DNA of 15,171 nt from Methanobacteriota archaeon (lineage in GTDB: Archaea > Hydrothermarchaeota > Hydrothermarchaeia > Hydrothermarchaeales > BMS3B), in assembly GCA_003229935.1 (NCBI GenBank), contig QIGD01000014.1, forward strand, positions 1 to 15,171. Reading direction: 5' to 3'. The notes under the pieces were generated by a model that did no database searches, was not told the origin of the DNA, and saw only the letters and a list, made by a program, of their open reading frames with translations. Shown here piece by piece: positions 6,375 to 13,176 of the stretch. Numbering within the stretch: the first letter of the stretch is position 1; each line of letters starts with the position of its first letter. A program made the position numbers and the translations under genes.

Positions 6375-6705
6375 AAATGTCACTTATGTGCAACTTTGTC
6401 GACATGGCAAAGTGTTTAATTGCCCCCACTGTAGCCACGTTGACCATGCTGACGTAAATGCTACGTCAGGTTGTGTGAAAACTCATGTTTACATGAAAAA
6501 TAAGTAATATATGTCCTTCAAATCTAAAGATGGAGTAGAAAATTCACAAAATTGGTGATTTTCACACAGTCTGACGTTCAATATAGCATTGCATCAAGGC
6601 AGAAGTCAATCTGTTGCAGACAGAGATGTAACAGAAGGGAACACTGATATCCCTAAAAAGGCAACTCTATGGACGATGGAGACCTTAGAACCCAACGAAC
6701 TTTAG
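6375..6705 (+). pseudogene. tnpB: TnpB C-terminal remnant (zinc knuckle and tail), frameshifted and interrupted
   Basis: The fragment encodes KCHLCATLST in one frame, then HGKVFNCPHCSHVDHADVNA in the next. Together these form the CxxC...CxxC zinc ribbon followed by the DxN active-site end of the RuvC-like nuclease TnpB. A one-base shift near 6402-6406 separates them. After NA(T) a 107-bp MITE intervenes (6467-6573). The frame then resumes FNIALHQGRSQSVADRDV and runs through DIPKKATLWTMETLEPNEL to the TAG at 6703-6705. If the MITE and one ACGT copy are removed, the frame reads straight through as DVNATFNIAL. The N-terminal 300 or so residues are deleted. Confidence 0.75.
6463..6577. mobile_element. 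107-bp MITE with inverted repeats and ACGT target duplication
   Basis: The left terminus CAGGTTGTGTGAAAA (from 6467) is the inverse of the right terminus TTTTCACACAGTCTG (to 6573), matching at 13 of 15 positions. Both are flanked by ACGT (6463-6466 and 6574-6577). Treating ACGT as a 4-bp target duplication restores the tnpB frame exactly, which supports these boundaries. The 77-bp interior is AT-rich with no ORF. The TGTGTGAAAA terminus slightly recalls IS256-like ends, but that family usually makes 8-9-bp duplications, so the parent element is unassigned. Confidence 0.75.
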
Positions 6706-6718
6706 TCGTGGGAATATG

Positions 6719-7903
6719 TCAGAGGCTAAATCCCTTCAAAGCCTTTATCAGATACTCCCTCCTCCATATAAACAGTATCAGAGAAAGAAAAATATAGACA
6801 GCAGAGAGCTCAACTCTTCCACCAACACTTGGAATGAAAAACTGAACAAGGAACAGGGCGAGAATTAAAAGTGCTTCTGGAACAGATACCTTGAGGTTCA
6901 TAATTACGGCAATGGCAAAAAGACTCTGGGCTGCCGTGAGAAGAAGCTCTTCATTCTGCCTGTGGTCAAGTGGCAGGGCTCCAATACCGCCAAGAGAAAG
7001 GCTGTAAACTATTGGTATTGTGCCTATAAGCAAAGTCCACTGATTCAGCTTTGAAGAAATTAATGCGTTCAGAGAAGCTGTTGTCCTTGCCCTTTTAATA
7101 AGATAGGCAGCAACAATAAGCTCTGGAGACTCACTCGCGAGAGGAGCTATCCACTGCACCAGAAGAAAAGGATTTATACCAAAATGAGATGCACTTTTTA
7201 TAAGCCCTTCTGAGAAGGATTCAACTGAAATCAATATTATGAAGCCTGAAAATACAAAAAATAGAATGACTGAAAGCCTTCTTTTTAAGCTGCCAAATGA
7301 TGCAAGAAAACTGGGAACTCCTTCAAGCTTAGGTTCTTCATGTGGTGAGCGCATAACCATAATCATATAGGCTATATATAGAGAAACAAAAATCAATGTG
7401 TCAAAGAGGGATATATTTGGTTCGAAATATAGAGTGAAGGCATATAATGTGGCGGCAAGGAGAAATAAAATTTCTAGATTTATGGATTTATCCAGTTCAA
7501 CGAATTTTTTACCAGTATTATTTCTCCAGTAAATTGCCAGAAGGAATACCATAGACCAGCCTATGCCTATCAAAAGCCTGTTTGCACCAGTCATATTAGC
7601 AACAGCATAATGAACATAGGAGCTCTGGGGTGCCTGACCAGCCTGCCAGGTGAAATACATATCCACAGCATACTCAGGCAAAACAGCTATCAGAGCAACA
7701 AAGGCAAGAGAAGCTGACATAGGCACATCTATCTCACTGGTCTCTGCAGCCCAGCTTAGAAGAAAGGCAGCACCGATTATGGCAACACCTGAGAAAAAAG
7801 CTGCCTGAGTAGGGTTTAATGATAAACCAGAAAAACTGATAACAATCCATGGTAAAGTAAGAAAAACTGCAGAGCCTATGGCAGCTATATTTTTATTAAC
7901 CAT
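6719..7903 (-). CDS. Sodium/calcium exchanger-type integral membrane protein
   Basis: This 394-residue polytopic membrane protein has about ten or eleven hydrophobic segments in two halves. The first half holds LPEYAVDMYF (residues 75-84) followed by ANMTGANRLLIG (102-113). The second holds ASESPELIVAAYL (256-268) followed by SSKLNQWTLLIG (283-294). These are divergent versions of the alpha-1 and alpha-2 repeats of the Ca2+:cation antiporter superfamily (PF01699), whose acidic residues (here E77, E258 and E261) and asparagines bind the ions. A hydrophilic loop (about 186-208) separates the halves, as in this family. The likely role is cation antiport across the cytoplasmic membrane; the ion cannot be read out. 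A TATA-like TTTAAAAAC (7927-7936) about 29 nt upstream suggests a leaderless message. Confidence 0.75.
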   Translation of the reverse strand: MVNKNIAAIGSAVFLTLPWIVISFSGLSLNPTQAAFFSGVAIIGAAFLLSWAAETSEIDVPMSASLAFVALIAVLPEYAVDMYFTWQAGQAPQSSYVHYAVANMTGANRLLIGIGWSMVFLLAIYWRNNTGKKFVELDKSINLEILFLLAATLYAFTLYFEPNISLFDTLIFVSLYIAYMIMVMRSPHEEPKLEGVPSFLASFGSLKRRLSVILFFVFSGFIILISVESFSEGLIKSASHFGINPFLLVQWIAPLASESPELIVAAYLIKRARTTASLNALISSKLNQWTLLIGTIPIVYSLSLGGIGALPLDHRQNEELLLTAAQSLFAIAVIMNLKVSVPEALLILALFLVQFFIPSVGGRVELSAVYIFLSLILFIWRREYLIKALKGFSL

Positions 7904-7926
7904 CTTAAAGCAATTTATCTTAATCT

Positions 7927-7936
7927 GTTTTTAAAC
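7927..7936 (-). promoter_or_regulatory. TATA-like box of the exchanger gene
   Basis: On the minus strand AGTTTAAAAACAG is centred about 29 nt before the ATG at 7903. The 135-bp gap to the divergent metallo-hydrolase gene holds one such box for each direction. Confidence 0.4.
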
Positions 7937-8005
7937 TTTGTCATTATCTGTAAATGTCGCTGGAATTCCTTCCCGTTTATACCTCTGGCTTCGTGAACAA
8001 CCTAC

Positions 8006-8017
8006 TATTATAAATAT
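8006..8017 (+). promoter_or_regulatory. TATA-like box of the metallo-hydrolase gene and presumed Nre/pilin operon
   Basis: TATTATAAATAT is centred about 27 nt before the ATG at 8039, consistent with a leaderless start. No other good promoter separates this gene from the downstream genes, which are joined by overlaps, so it may drive the whole unit up to about 14387. Confidence 0.5.
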
Positions 8018-8038
8018 TAGTTTACTCACATTTTAATA

Positions 8039-8860
8039 ATGAAAATCAAAGTGGTGATGGAAAACAGTGTTCTTAACCCCATAAATATATGCGGTGAGCA
8101 CGGACTTTCTATCCTCATTGAGAAGAATGGCAGACGCTTTCTCTTTGACACTGGGCAGAGCCATAGAATTATTGATAATATCATTTCTATGAATATAGAC
8201 TTGGGCAGCCTTGATGGAATAATAATAAGCCATGGACATTATGACCATACTGGTGGACTTAAAGCTGTTGTTGAAGCTTCAGGTGGCATTGATATTTACT
8301 CCCATCCGAAAATATTTATATCAAGATATGGAAAAAAGCCTTTCAACAGGTATATTGGCATGCCTTTCAGGAGGGAAGACCTTGAGAGTATAGGAGCCAG
8401 ATTTATACCTGTTGTTGAGCCACTTGAAATTACAGAGAATTTATGGATAAGCGGTGAGGTTCCCAGAATAACAGACTTCGAAGGTAAGGATAAGAACCTG
8501 TATGTACTTGACGGCAAGAAGGAAAAGATTGACAGCTTCAGAGATGACTTTAGCCTCTATGCTGTTCTGGATGAAGGTGTCCTTGTTATAGCTGGATGTG
8601 CCCATGCAGGAGTCATAAATATTCTTGAACATGCAAAAGAAGTAACCGGTGTGGATAATATTTATGGAATTATTGGTGGAACTCATATAGGGCTTTCCAA
8701 TGAAGAAAATAGGATTAGAACTCTTGAATACATAAAAAAACTCGATTTGAAGTTTCTTGCACCAAACCACTGCACAGGCCTAGATGTTATATCCCAGCTA
8801 AAGGCAATCTATGGTGATAGAATGCACTTCGCATCAGTAGGTGCTGATTTCAGTTTTTGA
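8039..8860 (+). CDS. COG1237 metallo-beta-lactamase-fold hydrolase
   Basis: This 273-residue protein of the metallo-beta-lactamase fold has the metal site HGHYDH (H65, H67, D69, H70) in SHGHYDHTGGL, then GCAHAGVINI with H189, GGTHIG with H216, and APNHCTG with H244. This series is typical of COG1237, often annotated as a 7,8-dihydropterin-6-methyl-4-(ribofuranosyl)-aminobenzene-5'-phosphate synthase-like protein, a label tied to methanopterin biosynthesis that does not establish the activity here. The protein has no signal peptide. Its last codons overlap the largest possible nre reading frame, and it is the first gene of the presumed + strand operon. Confidence 0.8.
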   Translation: MKIKVVMENSVLNPINICGEHGLSILIEKNGRRFLFDTGQSHRIIDNIISMNIDLGSLDGIIISHGHYDHTGGLKAVVEASGGIDIYSHPKIFISRYGKKPFNRYIGMPFRREDLESIGARFIPVVEPLEITENLWISGEVPRITDFEGKDKNLYVLDGKKEKIDSFRDDFSLYAVLDEGVLVIAGCAHAGVINILEHAKEVTGVDNIYGIIGGTHIGLSNEENRIRTLEYIKKLDLKFLAPNHCTGLDVISQLKAIYGDRMHFASVGADFSF

Positions 8861-8895
8861 AAAGTGATAAAAGGGATGATTCATATATTCATATC

Positions 8896-10152
8896 ATGCC
8901 TGATTATAAATGCCAGATCGTTAAAGCCATAAATAAGCTGAGGCCAATGTCCAAGGAGGTCTGCCTAAGATGCAAGAGTTCAAGGCTGCTGTGTGGAAGA
9001 CCAAGCTGCCCCCTGCTAGCAAAGCTGAAAATTCAATCCCCCCTTGAGGATAAGCTGAAGGAAGACATTTATGGTCCGTCACCCGGTATATTTGTGGGTC
9101 ATCGAGGTTATCCCGATGTTTTTATAGGCCCTCTAACATCTCTTGAGCCTGAGCTTGCAGAAATAAGCGATAACCCGAACAGGTGGTATGGCTTTGATTT
9201 CAATGAGATAATAAAGTTGCGCTCAACACTGGTGCGCTCAAAGAGCAGACAGAATGTTAAAGAAAAGACAAGACTAGTTGAAAAGTCCCAAGAAATCGCT
9301 CTATCACTAAAGCCAACCTACACAGAGATAAGCTTTGAAAGAAAGCCCAGCTTTTCTGTCAGCTTTTCCACTCTGAGTCAGCCACAGGGTCCTGTTGGCC
9401 TGATTAAAAAATTTGATATTGCCGGTAACACGAAGATACCCGAAAAGGTTGACTCTGTTGTTGGAGATGAAATAAGCTCCACAGAGGCTGCAATGCTTTT
9501 ATTCAAATCCGGCTATGATGTATATTATGTAACCAAAGTACTGTCTTCAGGTGTTCTTGGCAGAGAAGATAGAAAAAAACTTGTGCCCACAAGATGGAGT
9601 ATAACAGCAACTGATGACATACTCGGCAAAGCTATGATAAATGAGATTAAGGACTACCCTGTTATCAACGAATATAGAGTATATAGCAATACCTACCTTG
9701 ATAATCACTTTGAAATACTCCTCCTGCCAAGGAAATGGGAATATGAACAGTTTGAAGCATGGGCACCCAACACACTCTGGACACTTGCTATGGAAAAGCC
9801 TGCAATAAACTATGAATATGAAGGCTATCATGGAAGGAGCAATTATGCAGAGCAGGAAGGCGGTGGATACTACGCAGCTCGCTTTGGTGTTCTTGAAGCT
9901 ATTGCAAAGCTAAGAAAGCAGGCCTGTGCCGTTGTTTTCAGAGAGATCTATGAGGGTTATATAATGCCTGTGGGTGTCTGGGAGGTGAGGGAAAATGTTA
10001 GAAAAGCTATGGCTTCTGAACCATATAAGTATAACACGCTTAATGAAGCTCTAAACAGTATATCTAAAAGACTTAAAATCCCTATGAATGAGTATCTTAC
10101 CAGAACCAGAATCTTACGGCAGAGAAGACTGGAGGATTTTCTTAATGTTTAA
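8896..10152 (+). CDS. nre: Archaeal DNA repair protein of the Nre family
   Basis: From the ATG at 8896 the protein has 418 residues. An N-terminal zinc knuckle (C23, C26, C33, C38 in CLRCKSSRLLCGRPSCP) is followed by the conserved Nre N-domain (PSPGIFVGHRGYPDVFIGPL) and C-domain (for example APNTLWTLAMEKPAINYEYE, then an ARFGVLEAIAKLRKQA helix). The extreme C terminus, QRRLEDFLNV, is a PCNA-interacting (PIP) box of QxxLxxFL type. Family members studied in haloarchaea act in DNA-damage tolerance with PCNA. The frame is also open upstream to a TTG at 8857 overlapping the metallo-hydrolase stop; I prefer the ATG, which AAGGGATG precedes by about 15 nt. The 3' end overlaps the prepilin peptidase start by 8 nt. 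Confidence 0.85.
   Translation: MPDYKCQIVKAINKLRPMSKEVCLRCKSSRLLCGRPSCPLLAKLKIQSPLEDKLKEDIYGPSPGIFVGHRGYPDVFIGPLTSLEPELAEISDNPNRWYGFDFNEIIKLRSTLVRSKSRQNVKEKTRLVEKSQEIALSLKPTYTEISFERKPSFSVSFSTLSQPQGPVGLIKKFDIAGNTKIPEKVDSVVGDEISSTEAAMLLFKSGYDVYYVTKVLSSGVLGREDRKKLVPTRWSITATDDILGKAMINEIKDYPVINEYRVYSNTYLDNHFEILLLPRKWEYEQFEAWAPNTLWTLAMEKPAINYEYEGYHGRSNYAEQEGGGYYAARFGVLEAIAKLRKQACAVVFREIYEGYIMPVGVWEVRENVRKAMASEPYKYNTLNEALNSISKRLKIPMNEYLTRTRILRQRRLEDFLNV
10131..10135 (+). promoter_or_regulatory. Shine-Dalgarno site that sets the prepilin peptidase start
   Basis: GGAGG inside the last codons of nre lies 9 nt before the ATG at 10145. It favours this start over the longer frame opening at 10088, whose first 19 residues are hydrophilic and out of character for the family. 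Confidence 0.65.
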
Positions 10153-11218
10153 TGAAGCAATGCTGATTCTCGCAGCTGCCGGAGCTATTATTGCCAGTTA
10201 CACTGACATAAAATATGGGTTAATTCCAAACAGGCTGACCTTTCCTTTAATGCTATCTGGTTTAGCTGGATATTTTATTTATTCTTTATATTATAAAAAT
10301 ATTTCAATATTCATAACCACTATAATGGCTTTTATTGTGGTTTTTATTCTTAGTTATCTTCTATGGACACTGGGAGTTTTCAGCGCAGGTGATGCAAAGG
10401 AATTTATGTTTCTTTCAGCTCTTGTTCCAGTCTATCCTGACTTTCTGGGATTTTCTCCTGCCATGCCATTCTATCCTTTTCCTGTTGCCTTTCTGATCAA
10501 CACTTTTCTTGTAATATTCCCAGTTATATTCATATATGGTGTGTTCCTAACTTTTAGACTGGGAAAAATATCAGAATTAAATTTAAATTTTAAAAAGTCC
10601 CTTTTTGGTGCTCTTGTTATAATTATATCCTACCTTTTATCTGAATTGACAACTCCCCTCGCTTTTCCGGTTTCTTTTATTGCCATTTATCTGATTAAAA
10701 GCAGATGGGTGAGAGTAATTCTGATAACCTCTATTTTAAGCAGTTATGTCTTGCTTAATCCCAATATTTATGCAATAAAAACAATAGTTATTAGATATGT
10801 GTTTATCTCAATAATATTTATAATATCAGGTGTTATTATGGCTCTAGTTTCTGTGGTGAGAAAGTATGGTCTGGTAAGAGAAATAAAAATCTCTGAGCTT
10901 GAAGAGGGTATGATAGCCGCGGAAGAGATTTATATCCGCAGTGATAAAGTAATAAAGGAAGAGCCAGACTATATCGGAAAGGCACTGAAGCTACTCAGAG
11001 GAACGAGAGGAGGAGAAGTACAGGTGGTGACAACAAAAGCTTCCGGAGTTTCAAAGACGGAGATTGAAAAGCTAAAGGAGCTTGTGGAAAAGAACAAAAC
11101 CGAAGATAGTATAAAAATCAAACGAAGAATGCCCTTTGCCCCGGTAATACTTGCAGGCTTTATTATATCCTTGATATATGGGGATATAAGTCTACTTCTG
11201 AGACAGATGGTGGGATAG
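10145..11218 (+). CDS. Prepilin peptidase, A24/GxGD aspartyl protease family (EppA/FlaK-like)
   Basis: From the ATG at 10145 the protein has 357 residues. It is a membrane aspartyl protease that removes the short leader of archaeal prepilins. The two catalytic aspartates are D21 in YTDIKYGLIPN and D83 in FSAGDAK; the second sits in the usual GxGD motif but with Ser in place of the first Gly. At least seven hydrophobic segments follow. A soluble domain near residues 240-330 (REIKISELEEGMIAAEEIYI...) precedes a last membrane helix, a layout seen in EppA-like archaeal peptidases. It overlaps nre by 8 nt, and its TAG abuts the first pilin ATG. Direct linkage to four QxxxE pilins makes them its likely substrates. 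Confidence 0.85.
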   Translation: MFNEAMLILAAAGAIIASYTDIKYGLIPNRLTFPLMLSGLAGYFIYSLYYKNISIFITTIMAFIVVFILSYLLWTLGVFSAGDAKEFMFLSALVPVYPDFLGFSPAMPFYPFPVAFLINTFLVIFPVIFIYGVFLTFRLGKISELNLNFKKSLFGALVIIISYLLSELTTPLAFPVSFIAIYLIKSRWVRVILITSILSSYVLLNPNIYAIKTIVIRYVFISIIFIISGVIMALVSVVRKYGLVREIKISELEEGMIAAEEIYIRSDKVIKEEPDYIGKALKLLRGTRGGEVQVVTTKASGVSKTEIEKLKELVEKNKTEDSIKIKRRMPFAPVILAGFIISLIYGDISLLLRQMVG

Positions 11219-11770
11219 ATGAATAGAAGTGCTCAGGTTACTCTTGAATTTATTGTAATTATTGGGATTTTTATGATTATATTTACCGGAATAACTCTAC
11301 CCATGGCATTTAAGGTAAGCAGTGCTTCGAGAGACAATGCAATTATTCTGGAGATGAAAAATAATTTAAATAATATAGCTTCTGGTGTAGAAGTTGTGGG
11401 TTCTCAGGGCTATGGAAGTACCAGAACTGTCAAAATAACTTCTGATATTAGCAACTGGGGTATATCTGCCTATCCGGGTTACCTCAACAGAACTCTTGTC
11501 TATTATGTTAATTTTAGCAGCAATGTTAGAATACCCACCAAGATTAAAACAAATATAAGAGGCATAGGTGCTCTTGGCACAGATATAGGCTGGGTGGAAG
11601 AGAATAATGGTACATTGACAAATTCATTTTATAATTTTAATGGAAACGGAAAGGGAACATGGAAGGTGAGAATAGAAAATATGAATTTAGGATATACTAG
11701 GGGTGTTATTCGCATAGGAAACACTCTTATTGATGGAGATACTATAAATATAACTATATTACCTCAGTGA
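11219..11770 (+). CDS. Class III signal-peptide pilin 1
   Basis: This 183-residue protein has a five-residue leader, MNRSA, then QVTLEFIVIIGIFMIIF. Gln is at +1 and Glu at +5, followed by a hydrophobic helix of about 20 residues: the class III prepilin signal, cut before Q. The mature part is rich in Asn, Gly, Ser and Thr with several N-glycosylation sequons (NRT, NFS, NGT, NIT), fitting an extracellular filament subunit with a beta-rich C domain. It begins immediately after the peptidase stop. Its own stop is followed, after 5 nt, by an IS derivative that separates it from pilin 2. Which of the four is the major pilin cannot be told. Confidence 0.85.
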   Translation: MNRSAQVTLEFIVIIGIFMIIFTGITLPMAFKVSSASRDNAIILEMKNNLNNIASGVEVVGSQGYGSTRTVKITSDISNWGISAYPGYLNRTLVYYVNFSSNVRIPTKIKTNIRGIGALGTDIGWVEENNGTLTNSFYNFNGNGKGTWKVRIENMNLGYTRGVIRIGNTLIDGDTINITILPQ

Positions 11771-11775
11771 TTAAA

Positions 11776-11955
11776 GTCAATCACCACCTGTTTTAATGGA
11801 TGGCTTGTCCTGTTAGGGATAAGAGTAACAGGTTGATTAGGAGGCATAGGAATATGCAGAAGTTATTGGTAGAGTTCAAGAACGCACCAGAGGCTCCTCC
11901 TCAAGTCCCCTGCTCTGTAAGTGAGGCATTAAACAGAAAGGAAACTCTCAGTGTG
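11776..11955 (+). ncRNA. Structured dispersed repeat, copy B (omegaRNA-like)
   Basis: This is the partner of 849-1029. Relative to copy A, the hairpin at 11807-11820 (GTCC...GGAT) changes a T-A pair to C-G and two others to G-T wobbles. The hairpin at 11936-11949 keeps its GAAA loop while its closing pair switches from C-G to G-C, with one A-C mismatch further down. The terminal hairpin (11784-11803) is weakened. The central blocks AGTAACAGGTTGATTAGGAG and CCCCTGCTCTGTAAGT are nearly unchanged. Pairing-preserving substitutions indicate selection on RNA structure at some time in the family's history. Transcription would come from the pilin operon. Confidence 0.5.
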
Positions 11956-12181
11956 CTAGTACTGGTCAATAACAACTCTGCTCAGGAGATACACTCTGGC
12001 AAGAGTGGACAGGACTTACAAGTCCCTGTCATAAATATGCAAAAACAATCTATGATTGATGGTATGAAGAACAGTGAACAGGTTGAAATACCTACTGGTT
12101 TATATTTGATTAAAATTATAATTGTTAAAGAGGTGAAAAGGGCAATTCCTCCGCCCATTGTAAGGGGTGGTCTCATTGCCC
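11776..12181 (+). mobile_element. IS200/IS605-superfamily deletion derivative inserted in the pilin operon (IscB-like)
   Basis: The left part is structured repeat copy B (11776-11955). Next come a strong hairpin at 12008-12030 (GACAGG...CCTGTC) and the short coding-like piece LQVPVINMQ, which resembles the N terminus of IscB-type proteins (VPVxNxxGKPLMP), but the PLMP part is absent. The right end is a two-tier palindrome: outer arms GGGCAAT (12140-12146) and ATTGCCC (12175-12181), inner arms CCGCCC (12151-12156) and GGGTGG (12165-12170). No transposase or nuclease is encoded. An ORF spanning 11800-12192 is an accident of the RNA sequence. The element ends 7 nt before the pilin 2 ATG. Confidence 0.55.
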
Positions 12182-12188
12182 AACTATT

Positions 12189-12692
12189 ATGAATAGGGCG
12201 CAGATTACTATTGAGACTCTTATAGTCATGGGAGTAGTAATGCTGATACTTGTCGGCGTTTCTCTGCCCCTAACATTCAGTTCCACAAAGGATTTGAATG
12301 ATGTGCAGCTTTTCAGTGATGCGAAGTTTGTGTTGGATAGTATTTCAATGAAAACAAATAGCATTACAACAGATTATGGTTCAGGGTCACTTGTAATTCA
12401 TATCCCTGGCTTTACTTCGGCAGGTACGGCTGGAGGTGAACCGTTAATTCAGAGAACTACAAGGATTTATCTCGATGCGACTGGAAATAAGATTTTTGCC
12501 GATGTTTCGGCAGTCAGAAGAAATAAAGATGGAACTGTGATTCAAAATGAAACAAAGATTATTTCCAAGGATTTACTCGGTAACGGGTGGGTACTTGGAA
12601 ACTCTTCTGGAAATGCTGTAATTGTTGAAAATAGAGGTGCATTTTATGCCTTCAATATCTCATGGAAGAATATCACTTTCAGCAGAGAGTGA
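12189..12692 (+). CDS. Class III signal-peptide pilin 2
   Basis: This 167-residue protein has the short leader MNRA followed by QITIETLIVMGVVMLILVGV: Gln +1 and Glu +5, then a hydrophobic helix. The mature part has about 145 residues and contains N-glycosylation sequons (NET, NIS, NIT). The start parallels pilin 1 (MNR-A-Q). No Shine-Dalgarno sequence lies at normal distance, because the IS derivative's right-end palindrome stops 7 nt upstream; a GGGGTGG block 19-25 nt upstream is buried in that hairpin. Its translation may therefore be weaker than its neighbours' or depend on coupling. Its 3' end overlaps the start of pilin 3. Confidence 0.8.
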   Translation: MNRAQITIETLIVMGVVMLILVGVSLPLTFSSTKDLNDVQLFSDAKFVLDSISMKTNSITTDYGSGSLVIHIPGFTSAGTAGGEPLIQRTTRIYLDATGNKIFADVSAVRRNKDGTVIQNETKIISKDLLGNGWVLGNSSGNAVIVENRGAFYAFNISWKNITFSRE

Positions 12693-13176
12693 TAAAAAAG
12701 CCCAGATTACAATTGAAGTGATAGTAGTGATAGGAATATTCCTGATAGTATTTTCAAGTCTTATCAATCTAAGCTTTGAGAGATTTCATCTTGCCCAAGA
12801 GGTTGGTTCTGCAGGTGAGGCAAAGATGACCGGACAGTTTATTGCCAGTGCTATCAACAATGTTTATTCAAATGGCGGGGGTTTCAGCATACATCTGAAT
12901 GAGAATAAAATTAATTTTAGTGAATTATCATCTTCAGAAATTAGAGGTTCTGGCGTTATCCTCCCTATTATTATTAATAATTCAGAAAGGAGAGTCGTTA
13001 TAAACAAGAATTTCTCCTCTATGGGGGGAACATCCTTGTACGCTTCCATACCTATAATCCCTGATAATATTACCAGAGAGAATTCAACATTAGCCTATCC
13101 ACAATTAACTATTAGGAATAACGGAACTGATGTAATTATTTATGCTTCTATAAACAATATTAAAGTGGTATCGTAA
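12646..13176 (+). CDS. Class III signal-peptide pilin 3
   Basis: The QITIEVIVVIGIFLIVFSSL segment, with Gln +1 and Glu +5, marks another class III prepilin, cut after KKA. I choose the ATG at 12646, 7 nt after GAGGTG, which gives a 19-residue leader (MPSISHGRISLSAESDKKA) and a 176-residue product overlapping pilin 2 by 47 nt. An earlier in-frame ATG at 12622 lacks such a site, and no closer ATG exists. The leader is longer than in the other pilins. The mature part again has several sequons (NNS, NFS, NIT, NST, NGT) and a beta-rich composition. Confidence 0.75.
   Translation: MPSISHGRISLSAESDKKAQITIEVIVVIGIFLIVFSSLINLSFERFHLAQEVGSAGEAKMTGQFIASAINNVYSNGGGFSIHLNENKINFSELSSSEIRGSGVILPIIINNSERRVVINKNFSSMGGTSLYASIPIIPDNITRENSTLAYPQLTIRNNGTDVIIYASINNIKVVS

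Larger units (their letters stand above)
6288..6716 (+). mobile_element. IS200/IS605-type tnpB element reduced to its two ends plus the tnpB 3' tail
   Basis: The left end (6288-6352) has the perfect stem CCACTA/TAGTGG followed by ATGAGAGCGAACCA, and is homologous to 28-92 on the other strand. It is joined directly to the last codons of a tnpB gene (6375-6705). The right end has a hairpin CCCA-A-CGA...TCG-TGGG at 6691-6712 that overlaps the tnpB stop, as in TnpB loci whose guide-RNA scaffold overlaps the gene end. Most of tnpB and all of tnpA are missing, so this is a non-autonomous, PATE-like deletion derivative. It lies between the dehydratase stop (21 nt away) and the exchanger stop (about 3 nt away). 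Confidence 0.65.

Noticed and set aside
8857..8895. TTG start giving Nre 13 extra residues and a 4-nt overlap with the metallo-hydrolase
   Set aside because: It has no ribosome-binding site and adds a non-conserved hydrophilic stretch. The ATG at 8896 is preferred, though a longer form cannot be excluded.
10088..10144. Earlier ATG for the prepilin peptidase
   Set aside because: The extra 19 residues come from out-of-frame nre codons, and GGAGG at 10131 points to the ATG at 10145.
11800..12192. 130-residue ORF between pilins 1 and 2
   Set aside because: It spans the omegaRNA-like repeat and both arms of the right-end palindrome, and runs into the pilin 2 start. Only LQVPVINMQ looks protein-like, as an IscB N-terminal relic.
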